Below, one piece after another: positions 45,626 through 54,005 of a stretch of 64,000 nt of DNA. A model generated the notes under the pieces. The model was not told the origin of the DNA and searched no databases. It saw only the letters and a list, made by a program, of their open reading frames with translations. A program made the position numbers and the translations under genes. Source of the DNA: Flavihumibacter sp. UBA7668 (GTDB lineage Bacteria; Bacteroidota; Bacteroidia; Chitinophagales; Chitinophagaceae); contig NZ_DLHM01000001.1 of assembly GCF_002483205.1 (NCBI RefSeq), forward strand, positions 372,001-436,000. Direction: 5' to 3'. How positions within the stretch are numbered: the first letter of the stretch is position 1; every line of letters begins with the position of its first letter.

Positions 45626-46384
45626 ATGCAAAAAGGCACCTATCAACAGATATTAACAAGCAAAGCTGCAAAGCAGAAATCATTTGCCGTACTCGTGGAT
45701 CCGGATAAAATTCAGCCTGCTGAAATTCCGGCGCTGGTACAATTGGCCATGGATGCCCGTGTAGATTACCTATTCGTTGGCGGCAGTCTGGTTATTTCCA
45801 ATCACCTGGATGAATGTATTCAGGGTATCAAAGCCCTTACCGATATTCCGGTTATCTTATTTCCGGGAAGCCCTTCACAGATTTCCCGATATGCAGATGC
45901 CCTGCTTTATCTTTCCCTGATTTCAGGAAGAAACCCGGAGTTATTGATTGGACAACATGTGATCAGTGCTCCTTTTGTAAAACAAAGTGGTCTTGAGATA
46001 ATGAGTACTGGTTATATGGTGATTGATGGAGGGGCACCAACCACCGTGTCTTATATCAGCAATGCGAGCCCTATCCCTTCGGATAAAAACGAAATCGCCC
46101 TCTGTACTGCACTTGCCGGTGAAATGCTGGGAATGAAGTTAATTTACATGGATGCCGGCAGTGGTGCTAAAATACCTATCCGCGAAACCATGATAACAGC
46201 TGTATCAGAACAGATATCAGTTCCTTTAATAATTGGCGGAGGCATCACCAATCCTGAAAAAGCGTATCGGAATTGCAGGGCCGGTGCTGATCTGATTGTT
46301 GTTGGAAATGCCATAGAAAAGGATCCGGGACTCATACGCGAAATGAGTGCGGCTGTTCATGCTGTCAGTAAGCCGGTCGTTTAA
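45626..46384 (+). CDS. Geranylgeranylglyceryl/heptaprenylglyceryl phosphate synthase
   Basis: A TIM-barrel prenyltransferase (252 aa) that links a polyprenyl diphosphate to sn-glycerol 1-phosphate, best known for archaeal ether lipids. Visible motifs: FAVLVDPDKIQP near 20-31, YLFVGGSLV near 49, VILFPGSPSQIS, GYMVIDGGAPTTVSYIS, MDAGSGAKIPI (phosphate site) and PLIIGGGITNPEKA with VVGNAIEKDP at the C-terminus. It is the group II type found in Bacteroidota and some archaea; prenyl length cannot be read by eye. No glycerol-1-phosphate dehydrogenase gene is in the window. Confidence 0.92.
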   Translation: MQKGTYQQILTSKAAKQKSFAVLVDPDKIQPAEIPALVQLAMDARVDYLFVGGSLVISNHLDECIQGIKALTDIPVILFPGSPSQISRYADALLYLSLISGRNPELLIGQHVISAPFVKQSGLEIMSTGYMVIDGGAPTTVSYISNASPIPSDKNEIALCTALAGEMLGMKLIYMDAGSGAKIPIRETMITAVSEQISVPLIIGGGITNPEKAYRNCRAGADLIVVGNAIEKDPGLIREMSAAVHAVSKPVV

Positions 46385-46386
46385 AC

Positions 46387-47340
46387 TTATTGTAAATCAG
46401 CAGAATCAATCCGTTTCGGTGTATCCGCTCCATTCAGTAATCCATCAATCAGGATTTGTATCCCAATTGTAAGCGATGTCATATTAGGCAGATTCATCCT
46501 TTTTAATTCATCACAGGGTGAATGATAACAGGGCTCCCTGTCATCACTAGCCATCAGCGTATGTGCCGGTACTCCATTTTTTGCGAAAGGATAATTATCC
46601 GAACGTTGAAATAAATCACCTCGCTCTCGTCGAATTCGAATTCCGGAACCAGGCATTCTTTTTTTCAGAAGTGAATATAAGTCGGACTTGAGCATACCCG
46701 TTAGCATGATGGTGTTTTTTCCAAACTGAGGATAACCCAGCATTTCAAGATTAATACCGGCTACAATCTGCCTGGCATTGATATTTTCTGAAAAATGAGT
46801 GGAACCGATCAATCCGGCTTCTTCCGCATTGAATGCACAAAACAGTATACTACGTGTATGCGGACCTGTCATTGAAAGTTGGCGGGCAAGTGCAAGCAGA
46901 ACGGAAGTGCCCGAAGCATTGTCGTTTGCACCGTTGTAAATTTTATCTTTCTTGTTGTAGTAACCAATTTGCACATGATCAAAATGTGCGGAAAGCAAAA
47001 TATATTCATCCGGTTTTTCCGTACCCGGCAAGCAGGCAATCACATTACTGGTTGTGATGGTGGAATCGTCCGGATGACGATAAAAGGTCTGCAGAAAATT
47101 ATCTGACTTAAAGGGTTTTAACCCCAGGAGTTTAAAATATGCAGCAATACTATCGGTGACTTCTCTGTTTTCAACTGAACCTTCCACCCTTCCTTTCAAT
47201 CGGTCGCTTGTCAGATAGCTCATCCAGCCGCTGATATCGTCAAAAACAAGACTGCTATCTTTTTTTTGCTGTGCCGCAAGCGGGACAATCAGCAAAAAAA
47301 AGATAACAGCAAGCAAAAAAAATTTGTTAGTTAATTCCAT
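46387..47340 (-). CDS. Exported M28 family metallopeptidase (second of a pair)
   Basis: A 317-aa zinc aminopeptidase-like protein with signal peptide (LLIVPLAAQQ). Zinc ligands of the M28 fold are seen: H in LLSAHFDHV, D in NGANDNASGTSVLL, the catalytic and bridging glutamates in FNAEEAGLIGS, and the late histidine in CYHSPCDEL. The start ATG overlaps the stop of the upstream M28 gene (TAATG), so translation is coupled. The two copies share about the same architecture and likely arose by tandem duplication. Confidence 0.88.
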   Translation of the reverse strand: MELTNKFFLLAVIFFLLIVPLAAQQKKDSSLVFDDISGWMSYLTSDRLKGRVEGSVENREVTDSIAAYFKLLGLKPFKSDNFLQTFYRHPDDSTITTSNVIACLPGTEKPDEYILLSAHFDHVQIGYYNKKDKIYNGANDNASGTSVLLALARQLSMTGPHTRSILFCAFNAEEAGLIGSTHFSENINARQIVAGINLEMLGYPQFGKNTIMLTGMLKSDLYSLLKKRMPGSGIRIRRERGDLFQRSDNYPFAKNGVPAHTLMASDDREPCYHSPCDELKRMNLPNMTSLTIGIQILIDGLLNGADTPKRIDSADLQ

Positions 47341-48629
47341 TAACGCAAGCTCGAGGTATCAACGCGGCTCGGAGTGTCAGTGCCGGCAACAATGCTTCGC
47401 GAGCTTAATGCAATAGCACGGATAATCCGGGTCATATTTTCCATATCCAGGGTTTCAAATTCATCATCCACGGTGTGATAATATTTTTCACTATCCATTT
47501 TGGAAGTTGAAATGGTATGGGCTGGCACACCCAGTCTTGCCAGGGTTGCATTATCAGAGCGATAGAATAATTGCTGGTCCGGATAGGGATCAGGATGAAA
47601 TGTAAAACCTGTGCCTTCAAGATTCTTCGCCATGATTTCACCCATGCTGGATTTATCATATCCTGTAATATAGGCGGAATTCTTACCCCACTTACTTTCT
47701 GTTCCAATCATTTCAATATTAAACATGGCCATTACAGAAGCCGGATTGAATTGTTTGGAAAAATAAGTTGCACCATAACCACCCATCTCTTCAGCCGTAA
47801 ACGCTGCAAAAATGATGGTGCGTTCATTATTCTTTAATTTCTTGAAATACCTGGCCAGCATAATTACAGCAGTAGTTCCTGCAGCATCATCATTGGCGCC
47901 ATTAAAAATCGAATCGCCATTAACCGGTTTACCAATTCCCAAATGATCATAATGACCTGAGAAAATTACATACTCGTCTTTTTTTGATTTACCGGGTAAA
48001 ATTCCCACCACATTATGCAAATGAGAAACCTCAAACTGATGATTAGCTGTTATGGAAAAGGAGGTTACAGGATCAGCCGATAAAATAAAAACAGTGGAAG
48101 CCCCACCTTCCATCATCTGGCGCTTGAAAAAGGATAGGCGGCCAAAGTTGGATGCAAATGATGGATCCACTGCTATCAGTTTATTCTTACCGGAGGAAAC
48201 ATGACCATAAGCTTCCTGCATAAACTGAGCACCAGCCTTGATTTGCACCAGTTCAAATCCGGAAGTTTCCGTAATAACCAGATTTTCTTTTGGCGTAATT
48301 ACAAAAAATTCAGTTGCCTGCAACTGCTTTCCATTTACCGTTGCTTCAGCTGAGCGCTGAGTTGGTTTCAACATTTTAAACGTCTGCAGATAACTGGTAC
48401 TGTTTGGAGATTTCTCCAACCCGATCTTCTCAAATTCAGCAGCAATAAAATTGGCTGCCTTATCTATACCCGGCGTAAAAATCCGCCGCCCCTGCATATC
48501 ATCGGCAGAAAGCGTTTTTTCAATTCGGCTGACTTCTTTGATATCAATATCGGGGCCTGCTTTCTTTTTCTTCTGTGCATTTGCCTGCAGCATCGCCAGC
48601 AATGCTGCTATTATCAATGTATATTTCAT
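47340..48629 (-). CDS. Exported M28 family metallopeptidase (first of a pair)
   Basis: A 429-aa protein with signal peptide (LAMLQANAQ), a PA-like insert (about 110-210) missing in its shorter neighbour, and the M28 catalytic set: FSGHYDHLGIG, FNGANDDAAGTTAV, FAAFTAEEMGGYGA, and YYHTVDDEFETLD. Probably digests peptides in the periplasm or outside. Its start codon is 2 nt from a block of six 7-nt repeats that fills the gap to the response-regulator gene. Confidence 0.9.
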   Translation of the reverse strand: MKYTLIIAALLAMLQANAQKKKKAGPDIDIKEVSRIEKTLSADDMQGRRIFTPGIDKAANFIAAEFEKIGLEKSPNSTSYLQTFKMLKPTQRSAEATVNGKQLQATEFFVITPKENLVITETSGFELVQIKAGAQFMQEAYGHVSSGKNKLIAVDPSFASNFGRLSFFKRQMMEGGASTVFILSADPVTSFSITANHQFEVSHLHNVVGILPGKSKKDEYVIFSGHYDHLGIGKPVNGDSIFNGANDDAAGTTAVIMLARYFKKLKNNERTIIFAAFTAEEMGGYGATYFSKQFNPASVMAMFNIEMIGTESKWGKNSAYITGYDKSSMGEIMAKNLEGTGFTFHPDPYPDQQLFYRSDNATLARLGVPAHTISTSKMDSEKYYHTVDDEFETLDMENMTRIIRAIALSSRSIVAGTDTPSRVDTSSLR

Positions 48630-48631
48630 TT

Positions 48632-48673
48632 TAACTTCTAACTTCTTACTTCTAACTTCTAACTTCTAACTTC
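48632..48673 (-). repeat. Six-unit heptad tandem repeat filling the gap before the M28 gene
   Basis: Plus-strand units TAACTTC, TAACTTC, TTACTTC, TAACTTC, TAACTTC, TAACTTC occupy exactly 42 nt from 2 nt before the M28 ATG to the base before the LytTR stop codon. On the coding strand the unit is GAAGTTA. Confidence 0.92.
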
Positions 48674-49405
48674 CTATAGGCTCATCATCTCCTTAAACTT
48701 TACCGTCTGCCTTCTGCTAACTTCAATTTTTTCGCCGCCTTTTAATTCCAGCAATAACCCTCCGTTAAAATAGGGCTCAATTTTTTCAATAAGTCGTAAG
48801 TTAACGATGTGTTTGCGATTGGCACGAAAAAACACTTTCTCATCCAGCCGTTCTTCCAGTGCATTCAGCGATTTAAGGATCAGGGGTTTGTTATTACCAA
48901 AAAACACTTTGGCATAATTCCCCACACTTTCGAATAAGCGGATATCACTCAACTTTACAAACCAGCAACGTTCACCATCTTTCACAAAAACCTGGTCATG
49001 TTCGCTGAGCAGACTTCTGTTGGTACTGATGGCCGGAGCCATTGCTTCTTTTTCTTCTGCGATATGAAGTTTATGAATTGCATCAGCAAGGCGTTTGGTA
49101 TCTACTGGTTTTAGCAGATAGTCGAGTGCGTTTACTTCAAAAGCTTTCAATGCATATTCATCGTAAGCTGTTGTGAAAATAACATGCGGCGCTTTTTCGA
49201 GTTCACTCAGCATATCGAAACCGGTTTTACCGGGCATCTGAATATCCAGAAAGACCAGATCAGGTTGCAGGTTTTCAATTGCTTCAATCCCTTCGGATGC
49301 ATTGGCGGCTTCTCCCACCACTTCAATTTCCGGGAATTCTGTCAATAATTTTCTCAATTCTGTGCGGGCCAATCGTTCATCATCGATTAGTACAGCCTTT
49401 ATCAT
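48674..49405 (-). CDS. LytTR-family response regulator
   Basis: A 243-aa two-component regulator: receiver domain at 1-120 with the phospho-acceptor D54 in VFLDIQMPG, the acidic pair DDE at 8-10 and K102 in YLLKPVD; then a LytTR DNA-binding domain at about 138-240 (FVKDGERCWFVKLSDIRLFESVGNYAKVF, FFRANRKHIVNLRLIEKIEPYF). It is 10 nt downstream of its LytS-type kinase gene. LytTR regulators bind short direct repeats; no target was recognised here. Confidence 0.95.
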   Translation of the reverse strand: MIKAVLIDDERLARTELRKLLTEFPEIEVVGEAANASEGIEAIENLQPDLVFLDIQMPGKTGFDMLSELEKAPHVIFTTAYDEYALKAFEVNALDYLLKPVDTKRLADAIHKLHIAEEKEAMAPAISTNRSLLSEHDQVFVKDGERCWFVKLSDIRLFESVGNYAKVFFGNNKPLILKSLNALEERLDEKVFFRANRKHIVNLRLIEKIEPYFNGGLLLELKGGEKIEVSRRQTVKFKEMMSL

Positions 49406-49415
49406 ATGTGTTAGT

Positions 49416-50474
49416 TTAAGCGGGTTCTACAACCGGAATTTTCACTCTTGCTTCCACCATATTGCCATTGGATTCTTCAATCCGGAAATCGGCTTTATCT
49501 CCAAATAATAATTGTAAACGGTTCCGGGTACTGCTGATTCCAAATCCATCGCCATTAATATGGCTGGACAGACGACCGGTATTTTGAACCAGCAATTCAT
49601 GGTAATTATCTCTGAAATCGGAAATAATCCGAACAACTCCACCCTTCATTTGCTTTCCGATGCCGTGTTTGATGGCGTTTTCTACCAATGTTTGTAACAT
49701 CATTGGTGGTATAGGCTGATCCAGGGTATCCTCATCAATTTCATATTCAACTTTCAGCCGGTCTTCAAAACGAATATGTTCCAATGCCAGATAATCCCGT
49801 ACAATATTGAGCTCTTTTTCCAATGGCACGGTTTCCGATTTTTCAGACTGCATACTGCTTCGCAGGATATTACTGAGCTCAGTTATGGCATCCCGTGCCC
49901 GGCTTGGGTTCTCATCTATCAGGGCCCGGATACTGTTTAAGGCATTAAAAATAAAATGTGGATTGATGTGCGCTTTAATCGTTTTCAGCTCCAGCTCCTT
50001 AACCAGGGCCTCCAGTTTAAGCGTGTCCACTTCCTGTTTTCTGCTTTTGGCTACATAGTGGTAAATATAATAGATGAGGGTCCAGGGTATAATAAACAGG
50101 CCAATATCAAGTGTAGCCCCCAGGAGCCGGGCAGGAAAATCAATTTTACGCTGCACATCTGTCTGAACATCAAATAGTTGCACCAATCCCATAAATACCA
50201 GACTACAAACCAGACTGGTAATTACAATGGCCACCGCCATGCGTGGAATCACTTTTTCGATCGGCAAAAGCATCCAGCCACTGCGTTTTATAAATGCCCG
50301 GAGCATATGGGTGGTAAAAATACCCGAGCCAAAAATCAGCGCTACCCTTACAAATAGCCGTTGATCTATTTTGGACGGGGTAAATGTATATACGAAGATC
50401 AGCATGGTCAGGACCACGAAAGTCCATCCCAGAATCTGGCAGATCCAATAATATTTAATTCCGCGTGGAAGCAT
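49416..50474 (-). CDS. LytS/YehU-type sensor histidine kinase
   Basis: A 352-aa membrane kinase. ATG 50474 precedes four helices (about 9-30, 42-60, 76-100, 116-140); the upstream open frame runs into the dxs promoter region and is discarded. A short coiled helix leads to the His_kinase domain with H173 in HINPHFIFNALN, and an HATPase module with PPMMLQTLVENAIKHGI and GFGISSTRNRLQLLFG. No extracytoplasmic sensor domain is present, so the signal is probably sensed in the membrane. Paired with the following LytTR regulator; divergent from dxs. Confidence 0.93.
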   Translation of the reverse strand: MLPRGIKYYWICQILGWTFVVLTMLIFVYTFTPSKIDQRLFVRVALIFGSGIFTTHMLRAFIKRSGWMLLPIEKVIPRMAVAIVITSLVCSLVFMGLVQLFDVQTDVQRKIDFPARLLGATLDIGLFIIPWTLIYYIYHYVAKSRKQEVDTLKLEALVKELELKTIKAHINPHFIFNALNSIRALIDENPSRARDAITELSNILRSSMQSEKSETVPLEKELNIVRDYLALEHIRFEDRLKVEYEIDEDTLDQPIPPMMLQTLVENAIKHGIGKQMKGGVVRIISDFRDNYHELLVQNTGRLSSHINGDGFGISSTRNRLQLLFGDKADFRIEESNGNMVEARVKIPVVEPA

Positions 50475-50643
50475 AAGCGCAAATCTAGCTGTTTGTGGTA
50501 CCCCTAATATAGTGAATTGTATTAATGGCCAAATAAGTTGTGACGGGGGCAGGAGTCCGGGATGGATGGCATTCAACCATTTTGCGAGGTATTTGTTAAA
50601 TTCTTTATATTGTACCAAACCGCTTCGGGCGGATTGTGTTCTG

Positions 50644-50651
50644 TATCTTTG
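50644..50651 (+). promoter_or_regulatory. Bacteroidota -7 element for dxs (TATCTTTG)
   Basis: Exact TAnnTTTG, 18 nt before the dxs ATG, which gives a leader of about 13 nt. Confidence 0.5.
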
Positions 50652-50669
50652 ACGCTTTATTTTTACCGA

Positions 50670-52598
50670 ATGGATATTAAACCTGGCCCGCTTTTACAGC
50701 AAATCAATCAGCCGTCTGACCTCAAACAGCTTGGTAAAGAGCAATTACACCAGGTTTGTAATGAACTCAGGCAATACATAATTGACGTTGTAAGTGTGCA
50801 CGGTGGCCATTTTGCCGCAAGTTTGGGCGTCGTTGAGCTTACAACCGCCCTCCATTATGTGTACAATACTCCTTATGATCAGCTGGTTTGGGACGTAGGT
50901 CACCAGGCATATGGTCATAAAATCCTGACGGGACGCAGAGATAATTTTGCGTCTAACAGGAAATATGGTGGCTTATCAGGCTTTCCCAAACGCACTGAAA
51001 GTGAATACGATACGTTCGGTGTTGGCCATTCCTCCACCTCCATTTCGGCTGCTCTGGGTATGGCTCTGGCTGCGAAATATAAAGGGGAGGATCGGAAATC
51101 GGTGGCTGTAATCGGCGATGGCTCTATGACAGCAGGAATGGCTTTTGAAGCTATGAACCATGCCGGGGTATCCGATGCCGATATGCTCATAATTCTGAAT
51201 GATAATTGCATGAGCATAGACCCCAATGTTGGTGCACTAAAAGAATACCTGACCGATATCACTACTTCTCCGGTTTATAATAAACTCAAGGATGATGTAT
51301 GGAAAGCATTGGGGAAATTGCCAGTTGGCAGTAATTTTTCCCGCGAAATGGCATCCAAACTGGAGCATTCTATCAAAGGAATGGTGAATAAAAGCAGCAA
51401 CCTATTTGAAGCCCTTAAAATCAGGTATTTCGGCCCTATTGACGGGCATAATATTACCAAACTCGTTGATACATTACAAGATCTTAAAAATATACCCGGA
51501 CCAAAAATCCTTCACATAATTACCGTGAAAGGGAAAGGTTATGAGCTGGCGGAAAAAGACCAGACCAAATGGCATGCCCCCGGATTATTTGATAAGATTA
51601 CGGGCGAAATATTCAAGAAAAAATACGATACTCCCCAGCCGCCCAAATACCAGGATGTATTTGGACATACCATTCTTGAAATGGCAGAAAACAATCCTGC
51701 TATTTTTGGAATAACTCCAGCCATGCCTTCCGGTTCTTCCCTGAAAATCATGATGGACAAAATGCCGGATCGGGCTATTGATGTGGGCATTTGTGAACAG
51801 CATGCTGTAACCGTAAGTGCGGGGTTGGCTACGCAGGGAATGAAGGTCTTTTGTAATATTTACAGCTCCTTTATGCAAAGAGCCTATGACCAGGTAGTGC
51901 ATGATGTAGCCATTCAGAAATTACCTGTGGTATTTTGCCTGGATCGTGCCGGATTGGTTGGTGAAGATGGTCCAACCCACCACGGCGCATATGATATTCC
52001 TTACTTCCGCTGTATCCCCAATTTGATTGTCAGTGCACCGATGAATGAATCAGAGTTGCGCAACCTTATGTATACTTCACAGTTGGAATCAACCGAACTT
52101 CCCTTCGTAATTCGCTATCCGAGAGGAGAAGGTGTAATGCCTGATTGGAGGACAGAGTTGAAAGAAATCCAGATTGGTAAAGGTCGTAAACTAAAAGACG
52201 GGGATGAGATTGCCATTCTGAGTTTTGGTCATCCCGGAAATTTTGCTGCAAGTGCCATTCGGGATGTAAAACAATATGGCATTAATCCAGCTCATTATGA
52301 CCTGCGTTTTGTGAAACCTATTGACGAAGACTTGTTACACGAAGTATTCCAGCGTTATCCCAAAATCATAACGGTTGAAGATGGCACCATTGTAGGGGGA
52401 TTTGGATCTGCAGTGCTGGAATTCATGGCTGTACATAATTATCAGGCGCAGGTTAAAATGCTGGGCATTCCTGACCGCATTGTGGAACATGGCAGTCTCA
52501 AAGAATTACACCGTGAATGTGGTTATGATGCAGCTGCAATTGCCGACACCATAAAAGAAATGATGAAGGATAAGGTCAGTGTCCAGCTATTTCAATAA
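50670..52598 (+). CDS. dxs: 1-deoxy-D-xylulose-5-phosphate synthase
   Basis: First enzyme of the MEP isoprenoid pathway; condenses pyruvate and glyceraldehyde 3-phosphate with thiamine diphosphate. The 642-aa protein has HFAASLGVVELTTALHYV, the TPP/Mg segment VIGDGSMTAGMAFEAMNHAG, the transketolase pyrimidine domain (GICEQHAVTVSAGLATQG) and the Dxs motif RAGLVGEDGPTHHGAYD. ATG 50670 (MDIKPGPLLQQI) follows the -7 element directly; the frame is open upstream but would start before that promoter. It supplies precursors for quinones and prenyl lipids, including those used by the GGGP synthase-type enzyme. Confidence 0.96.
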   Translation: MDIKPGPLLQQINQPSDLKQLGKEQLHQVCNELRQYIIDVVSVHGGHFAASLGVVELTTALHYVYNTPYDQLVWDVGHQAYGHKILTGRRDNFASNRKYGGLSGFPKRTESEYDTFGVGHSSTSISAALGMALAAKYKGEDRKSVAVIGDGSMTAGMAFEAMNHAGVSDADMLIILNDNCMSIDPNVGALKEYLTDITTSPVYNKLKDDVWKALGKLPVGSNFSREMASKLEHSIKGMVNKSSNLFEALKIRYFGPIDGHNITKLVDTLQDLKNIPGPKILHIITVKGKGYELAEKDQTKWHAPGLFDKITGEIFKKKYDTPQPPKYQDVFGHTILEMAENNPAIFGITPAMPSGSSLKIMMDKMPDRAIDVGICEQHAVTVSAGLATQGMKVFCNIYSSFMQRAYDQVVHDVAIQKLPVVFCLDRAGLVGEDGPTHHGAYDIPYFRCIPNLIVSAPMNESELRNLMYTSQLESTELPFVIRYPRGEGVMPDWRTELKEIQIGKGRKLKDGDEIAILSFGHPGNFAASAIRDVKQYGINPAHYDLRFVKPIDEDLLHEVFQRYPKIITVEDGTIVGGFGSAVLEFMAVHNYQAQVKMLGIPDRIVEHGSLKELHRECGYDAAAIADTIKEMMKDKVSVQLFQ

Positions 52599-52695
52599 TA
52601 GCTTTAATCAGAACTTGTTGAAGGTTCTCAATTGAGTAAAAAACAGGTTTTTTTTCTGTGGCTCACTTCTACTTCTGCATTGTTAGAAAGGATGA

Positions 52696-52905
52696 TTACA
52701 CCGCCTGAACCCGAACAAAACCGGCATCGGATAATAGTTCTTCATAATCATGAATCGGCTTGGCTGAACAGATGGAAGGCTGCTGAACAAAGATGAAATT
52801 GGTGTAACTGACAGAAGCTTCACAGTACAAAATATCGTTGATTTCTATTACCTGAAATCCCTTTAAAGAAGGAATGCAGAGTTTGGGTTGCTGCGTAGCC
52901 GTTAC
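52696..52905 (-). pseudogene. LytTR domain remnant
   Basis: About 70 residues resemble the start of a LytTR DNA-binding domain: PKLCIPSLKGFQVIEINDI, LYCEASVSYTNFIFV, IHDYEELLSDAGFVRV. The normal continuation (RVHRSHLVN-type, then the last strands) is lost: the frame reads RVQAV and stops, although FLTMQK beyond the stop faintly echoes it. The receiver domain upstream is also missing. No start codon belongs to it. A dead fragment of a response regulator. Confidence 0.75.
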
Positions 52906-52913
52906 TTTGTTAA

Positions 52914-53255
52914 GAACTGGGTCATACCACCTGGGCATCCACTTTGGGAAAACCTCCTCATCCTGAATATCCTTCCGTATATTCTTCCCTTTCAGCCGCC
53001 AATGAAGAAGCATTTATCATCATTTTTAGAGCGAATCAGTCTTTTGTTGATCATACATTTGATTATTTGCACAATCCCGCAACGGATCCCTTATTATTTA
53101 AAGCAAGGTTCTATCCATCCTTTAGGGCAATTGCTCTGGAAGCGGGAATATCAAGATTATATGGTGGTATTCATTACAGATTTTCCATTGAACAGGGACT
53201 TATACAGGGCACATAAGTTGCGAAAAATATTCAGAAAAAACTCCGTTTTAAATAG
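52914..53255 (+). pseudogene. C-terminal remnant of a PAP2/vanadium haloperoxidase-like protein
   Basis: The frame carries the PAP2 core of bacterial vanadium haloperoxidase-like proteins: PPHPEYPSVYSSLSAA and, 60 residues on, AGISRLYGGIHYRFSIEQG. Intact relatives have a histidine where this one has tyrosine (PSxHS), so the active site is spoiled. A TAA at 53214-53216 interrupts the tail; the frame continues VAKNIQKKLRFK to a TAG at 53253. The whole N-terminal two thirds is missing, the fragment beginning 9 nt from the LytTR remnant on the other strand. Confidence 0.8.
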
Positions 53256-53310
53256 CCCCCCAAACTCTCGTATCCTGTTAATTTTTTCTTGTATGTGTGG
53301 AATTTTAAGT

Positions 53311-53338
53311 AACCTGCATCTCTCCGGAAATGCAGGTT
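53311..53338. promoter_or_regulatory. Hairpin at the start of the L,D-transpeptidase gene
   Basis: AACCTGCAT (53311-53319) and ATGCAGGTT (53330-53338) are exact complements. The right arm contains an in-frame ATG (53330), so the ATG directly after it (53339) is the better start. The hairpin may modulate translation. Confidence 0.45.
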
Positions 53339-53911
53339 ATGCTTTTAAAATACATGGTAGTTGCCAGTGGTTTTATGTGCTTATCCGGAAAATCGGTTAC
53401 CACCAATTCGGAGCGCTTTCAGGTTAAGGCTTTCCAACTTAAATTGCTGGCAGAACGAAAGGGGTATAGTCCCAATCGTGTGTTTTTAATTGATATGAAA
53501 CAGGCTTCCGGTTTAGCAAGATTTGCCGTTTATGACCTGAAGAAGAACCGCATCGAAAAAAACGGCCTCGTAACCCATGGTCGTTGCAATAAGCTCTGGC
53601 TCTACGGCCGCAATTATTCCAATAAAATCGGAAGCGGCTGTACCTCACTTGGGATTTATAAAATGGGAGCATCCTATCAAGGCAAATTCGGACTGGCTTA
53701 TAAATTGCACGGTTTGTCTTCCACTAACAGCAATGCCTATGCACGCTATGTGGTTCTGCATGCGATGGACTGTGTTCCCGAAAATTCTGTACACCCCAGT
53801 CCAATTTGCCAGAGTGATGGCTGTCCGGCTGTTTCACCTTCTTTCTTAAAATATTTACATGCTGCAATTCAACTGGAACAAAAGCCAATTCTACTGCAGG
53901 TATTTGAATGA
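53339..53911 (+). CDS. Murein L,D-transpeptidase catalytic-domain protein (YkuD_2)
   Basis: A 190-aa protein of the YkuD_2 family, a Bacteroidota relative of L,D-transpeptidases. The family pattern is complete: FLIDMKQASGLARFAVYD, NKIGSGCTSLGIYKMG, YKLHGLSSTNSNAYARYVVLHA with the catalytic histidine and arginine, and QSDGCPAVSP with the nucleophilic cysteine. The N-terminal 20 residues are hydrophobic (MVVASGFMCLSG) and may export it. Expected to act on cell-wall peptides in the periplasm; cross-linking is not proven for this subfamily. Confidence 0.87.
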   Translation: MLLKYMVVASGFMCLSGKSVTTNSERFQVKAFQLKLLAERKGYSPNRVFLIDMKQASGLARFAVYDLKKNRIEKNGLVTHGRCNKLWLYGRNYSNKIGSGCTSLGIYKMGASYQGKFGLAYKLHGLSSTNSNAYARYVVLHAMDCVPENSVHPSPICQSDGCPAVSPSFLKYLHAAIQLEQKPILLQVFE

Positions 53912-54005
53912 ATCACATTTAATTTTTTAATCATACAAATTCATTGTTAAGATAACTTGCAAATAAAGACTTCAATTTCTATCTTGTCGGATTATTAAAC
54001 CTGAA

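Noticed and set aside
52620..52660. Terminator after dxs
   Set aside because: A weak AGAAC/GTTCT stem and a distant T-run are present but not arranged as a functional terminator.
52888..53427. 179-codon plus-strand open frame across the remnant region
   Set aside because: Its translation has no family signal, whereas another frame over the same bases carries the haloperoxidase motifs.
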